This document shows, one piece after another, positions 25,012 through 26,836 of a stretch of DNA of 26,836 bases. The notes under the pieces were generated by a model, which ran no database searches, was not told the origin of the DNA, and worked only from the letters and a program-made list of their open reading frames with translations. Origin of the DNA: an uncultured Desulfobacterales bacterium (GTDB lineage: Bacteria; Desulfobacterota; Desulfobacteria; Desulfobacterales; JAFDCJ01); assembly GCA_945787595.1 (NCBI GenBank), contig CALZJV010000074.1:1-26836 (forward strand), read 5' to 3'. Both the position numbers and the translations under genes were made by a program. The number at the start of each line of letters is the position of its first letter. Within the stretch, counting starts at the first letter, position 1.

Positions 25012-25671
25012 ATGGAATCAAAACCGCTTACAATTCAACAGGACAAGGTTCTCCGGTTTATAGATAAACACCTTCACGCTGAGGGTTTTCCTCCCACGCT
25101 TAAGGAAATCGGAGTGGCCGTCGGCTTATCCAATGTCAACGCCGTTCGAGGACATGTGCTGGCGTTGGAGAAAAAGGGATATATCACCAAAGCCCCGGAC
25201 CGTGCCCGTTCCATTCAGATCATTAAATCCCCTTCGCCACTGAGTCGGCTAAAGCGCAAGATGCATAAAATTCTCAAAACCGATAAAGGGGTTTATCATC
25301 AGGTGGTTTATGCCCTGGCATGGGTTACTTATCTGAAAAAACCATATTTTGCGGAACCAATAAGGGAGGGGGTCATCAAAACCCTGAACGCCGAAAGTCT
25401 GAAAAGGGGGTGGGAGCTGATTCAAACCAGAATCGCACCGGACCATATCAGCATAGTGGTTAAGGTTTGGCCCAATCATTCACCTCAGCTAGTGGTTCGA
25501 CGGTGTCAAAACTCGGTCAAAAATATCCTAAAACCTACCCTGGATCTTCATTCTGACAAAGAACTCTGGGGCAAAGGATATGTGGCGACCACGTCGCTCA
25601 ATCTGCTGCCTCAGATGATCGAACGGCTGCTGAATAACCAATTCAGCGATTTCACCGGTGACGGCAAATAA
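25012..25671 (+). CDS. LexA-type DNA-binding domain fused to a degenerate IS200/Y1 transposase domain
   Basis: A 219-residue fusion. Residues 1-71 (LTIQQDKVLRFIDKHLHAEG, FPPTLKEIGVAVGLSNVNAV, LEKKGYITKAPDRARSIQII) are a LexA winged-helix domain. The LexA autoprotease part (Ala-Gly cleavage site, Ser/Lys dyad) is absent. From about residue 95 the sequence follows IS200/IS605 TnpA: HQVVYALAWVTYLKKPYF, a helix, IAPDHISIVVKVWPNHSPQL, and ELWGKGYVATTSLNLLPQMI. The metal motif is H145-I-S147, not HUH, and the catalytic tyrosine position (before the NNQ at 208-210) is leucine, so strand cleavage is unlikely. ATG at 25012 has an AGGA site. It is followed 14 bases later by a radical SAM gene. I infer a repressor using the transposase fold for dimerisation or nucleic-acid binding. 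Confidence 0.78.
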   Translation: MESKPLTIQQDKVLRFIDKHLHAEGFPPTLKEIGVAVGLSNVNAVRGHVLALEKKGYITKAPDRARSIQIIKSPSPLSRLKRKMHKILKTDKGVYHQVVYALAWVTYLKKPYFAEPIREGVIKTLNAESLKRGWELIQTRIAPDHISIVVKVWPNHSPQLVVRRCQNSVKNILKPTLDLHSDKELWGKGYVATTSLNLLPQMIERLLNNQFSDFTGDGK

Positions 25672-25685
25672 ATAAGGCATCGATT

Positions 25686-26836
25686 ATGGAACGTAAACAA
25701 CGACATGCGACTTATTTGGGATCGACCCTGTCCACATGCCCAAGCTGTCTTGATCTGGTAAAAACCAAAATACTTGTAAAAAATCATAAGGTGTATTTTC
25801 AGAAATTTTGTCCCAACCACGGCTATTCCCGTGCGTTGGTCAGTGAGGATGTGGGTTATTATCTGAGTGTAAAAGAATTTGCCCGGCCGGGATCCATACC
25901 GCATTATTTTTCTACCGAAACACATAAAGGCTGCCCCCTGGACTGCGGGCTCTGTCCGGACCACGAGCAGCATACCTGTCATCCGATCGTGGAAATAACC
26001 GATCACTGCAATCTGGATTGTCCCATTTGCATGGCGGACAATCAAAGCCGGGGCTTCCTGTCGCCCGCCAAATTTTCCGCTATTGTAGAAAACCTCATCA
26101 AAACAGAAGGTTCGCTGGAAAATATTACCCTCAGCGGGGGAGAACCGTCTTTGCATCCTGATTTTTGGGAATTGGCCGCTATCGCAAATCGACCTGATAT
26201 CTCCCGTATTTCCCTGGTTACAAACGGTCTGCGAATTGCTGAAGACCGGGAATTCTGCCGGCAGTTAAAAGAAGAAAACATCTATGTCATTCTTCAATGG
26301 GATGGATTTGAAAACCGGTCCTATAACAGATTGCGCGGCGCCGAGCTGGTTGACCTAAAAAACAAGGCCCTGCAGAATCTTGAAAAATATGATATCGCCT
26401 GCCAGCTGATATTCGTGGCCGCACGGGGAATCAACGAGCACCAGCTCGGCCGGACCTTACGTTTGGTGCTGGAAAAGGATTTTATTCTCTCCCTGGTCAT
26501 TCAGCCGCTTGCCTATCCCGCGGCGCAACATGCGTCCGGCAGCCTTGACGATCGGGTATCGGGTTTCGATCCCCTCAACCGAATTACGATTCCAGGTGTT
26601 ATCAAAGCGTTGGCGGAACAAACCCCCGAGCTTGTGAAACCGGGGGATTTTTTTCCACTCCCATGTTCTAATCCGGAGTGTGTATCCCTGACCTATATGC
26701 TGCGTCTTGATGACGGCCGCTATATTCCTTTCCCGCGTTTTGTAGACATGAAAAAATATCTTCACCTCCTGAGCCAGTCCGCCACCTTAAGTCCCAGCAT
26801 GGAAACCGAACAGGCCCTGCATGAAATCATCAATCA
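25686..26836 (+). CDS. Tes/MJ0619-like radical SAM protein (3' end outside window)
   Basis: At least 383 residues. The radical SAM cluster is C108, C112 and C115 (EITDHCNLDCPICMA), followed by the SAM-binding ITLSGGEPSLHPDF. The N-terminal region has extra cysteines: C18 and C21 (CPSC), C42 (FCPNHG), and C83, C87 and C90 (GCPLDCGLCPDHEQHTC). This arrangement is typical of the archaeal MJ0619/tetraether-lipid-synthase family and its bacterial relatives, which join lipid chains or methylate a pterin. A further cysteine pair (CSNPEC) lies near the visible end. The ATG at 25686 follows a weak AAGG site, 14 bases after the LexA-fusion gene, so the two are likely cotranscribed. The family is fairly secure; the substrate is inference. 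Confidence 0.78.
   Translation, partial: MERKQRHATYLGSTLSTCPSCLDLVKTKILVKNHKVYFQKFCPNHGYSRALVSEDVGYYLSVKEFARPGSIPHYFSTETHKGCPLDCGLCPDHEQHTCHPIVEITDHCNLDCPICMADNQSRGFLSPAKFSAIVENLIKTEGSLENITLSGGEPSLHPDFWELAAIANRPDISRISLVTNGLRIAEDREFCRQLKEENIYVILQWDGFENRSYNRLRGAELVDLKNKALQNLEKYDIACQLIFVAARGINEHQLGRTLRLVLEKDFILSLVIQPLAYPAAQHASGSLDDRVSGFDPLNRITIPGVIKALAEQTPELVKPGDFFPLPCSNPECVSLTYMLRLDDGRYIPFPRFVDMKKYLHLLSQSATLSPSMETEQALHEIIN

Overview
The window looks like a chromosomal stretch from an anaerobic bacterium, most likely a member of Desulfobacterota (former Deltaproteobacteria). The basis is indirect: selenocysteine elongation factor SelB, a trimethylamine methyltransferase gene with an in-frame amber (pyrrolysine) codon, a tripartite tricarboxylate transporter, REP-associated transposases, many PIN toxin-antitoxin genes and a Tes-like radical SAM enzyme. 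No rRNA or taxonomic marker is present, so this placement is inference.

Layout. (1) 1-2088: core genome, with the 3'-truncated selB and a small membrane protein on the minus strand, then tRNA-His(GTG) and tRNA-Arg(TCG). (2) 2089-11571: an island directly downstream of tRNA-Arg, ended by a 50-bp copy of the tRNA-Arg 3' half. It carries a PIN toxin-antitoxin pair, a REP-associated tyrosine transposase (RAYT), gene fragments, and a right-to-left operon of tctCBA interleaved with a duplicated module (a 2[4Fe-4S] ferredoxin-type protein plus an unrecognised Cys/His-rich protein). (3) 11572-15978: VapBC driven by a near-leaderless promoter, a broken second RAYT, a GIY-YIG-like protein and small orphan genes. 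(4) 15979-18708: a second island with the same left end, the same right end and another tRNA-Arg 3' fragment. It holds a truncated DeoR-type regulator and mttB. (5) 19375-24704: a PotABCD-type ABC transporter operon and a frameshifted serine hydrolase. (6) 24741-end: a structured RNA or terminator, a nuclease fragment, and an operon of a LexA DNA-binding domain fused to a degenerate IS200-like transposase domain followed by a radical SAM enzyme (truncated by the window end).

How the parts fit. tRNA-Arg(TCG) appears to be a repeated integration target: its 3' end recurs at 11522, 15979 and 18688, and two intervals share both terminal sequences, although no integrase is visible. The cargo is metabolic (organic-acid uptake with a redox module; methylamine demethylation) and addictive (toxin-antitoxin). 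SelB and an amber-interrupted mttB together suggest an organism that decodes both UGA as selenocysteine and UAG as pyrrolysine. The two observations I would follow first are the LexA-IS200 fusion, which has lost its catalytic residues and sits behind its own palindromic operator, and the tandem tRNA-Arg islands.
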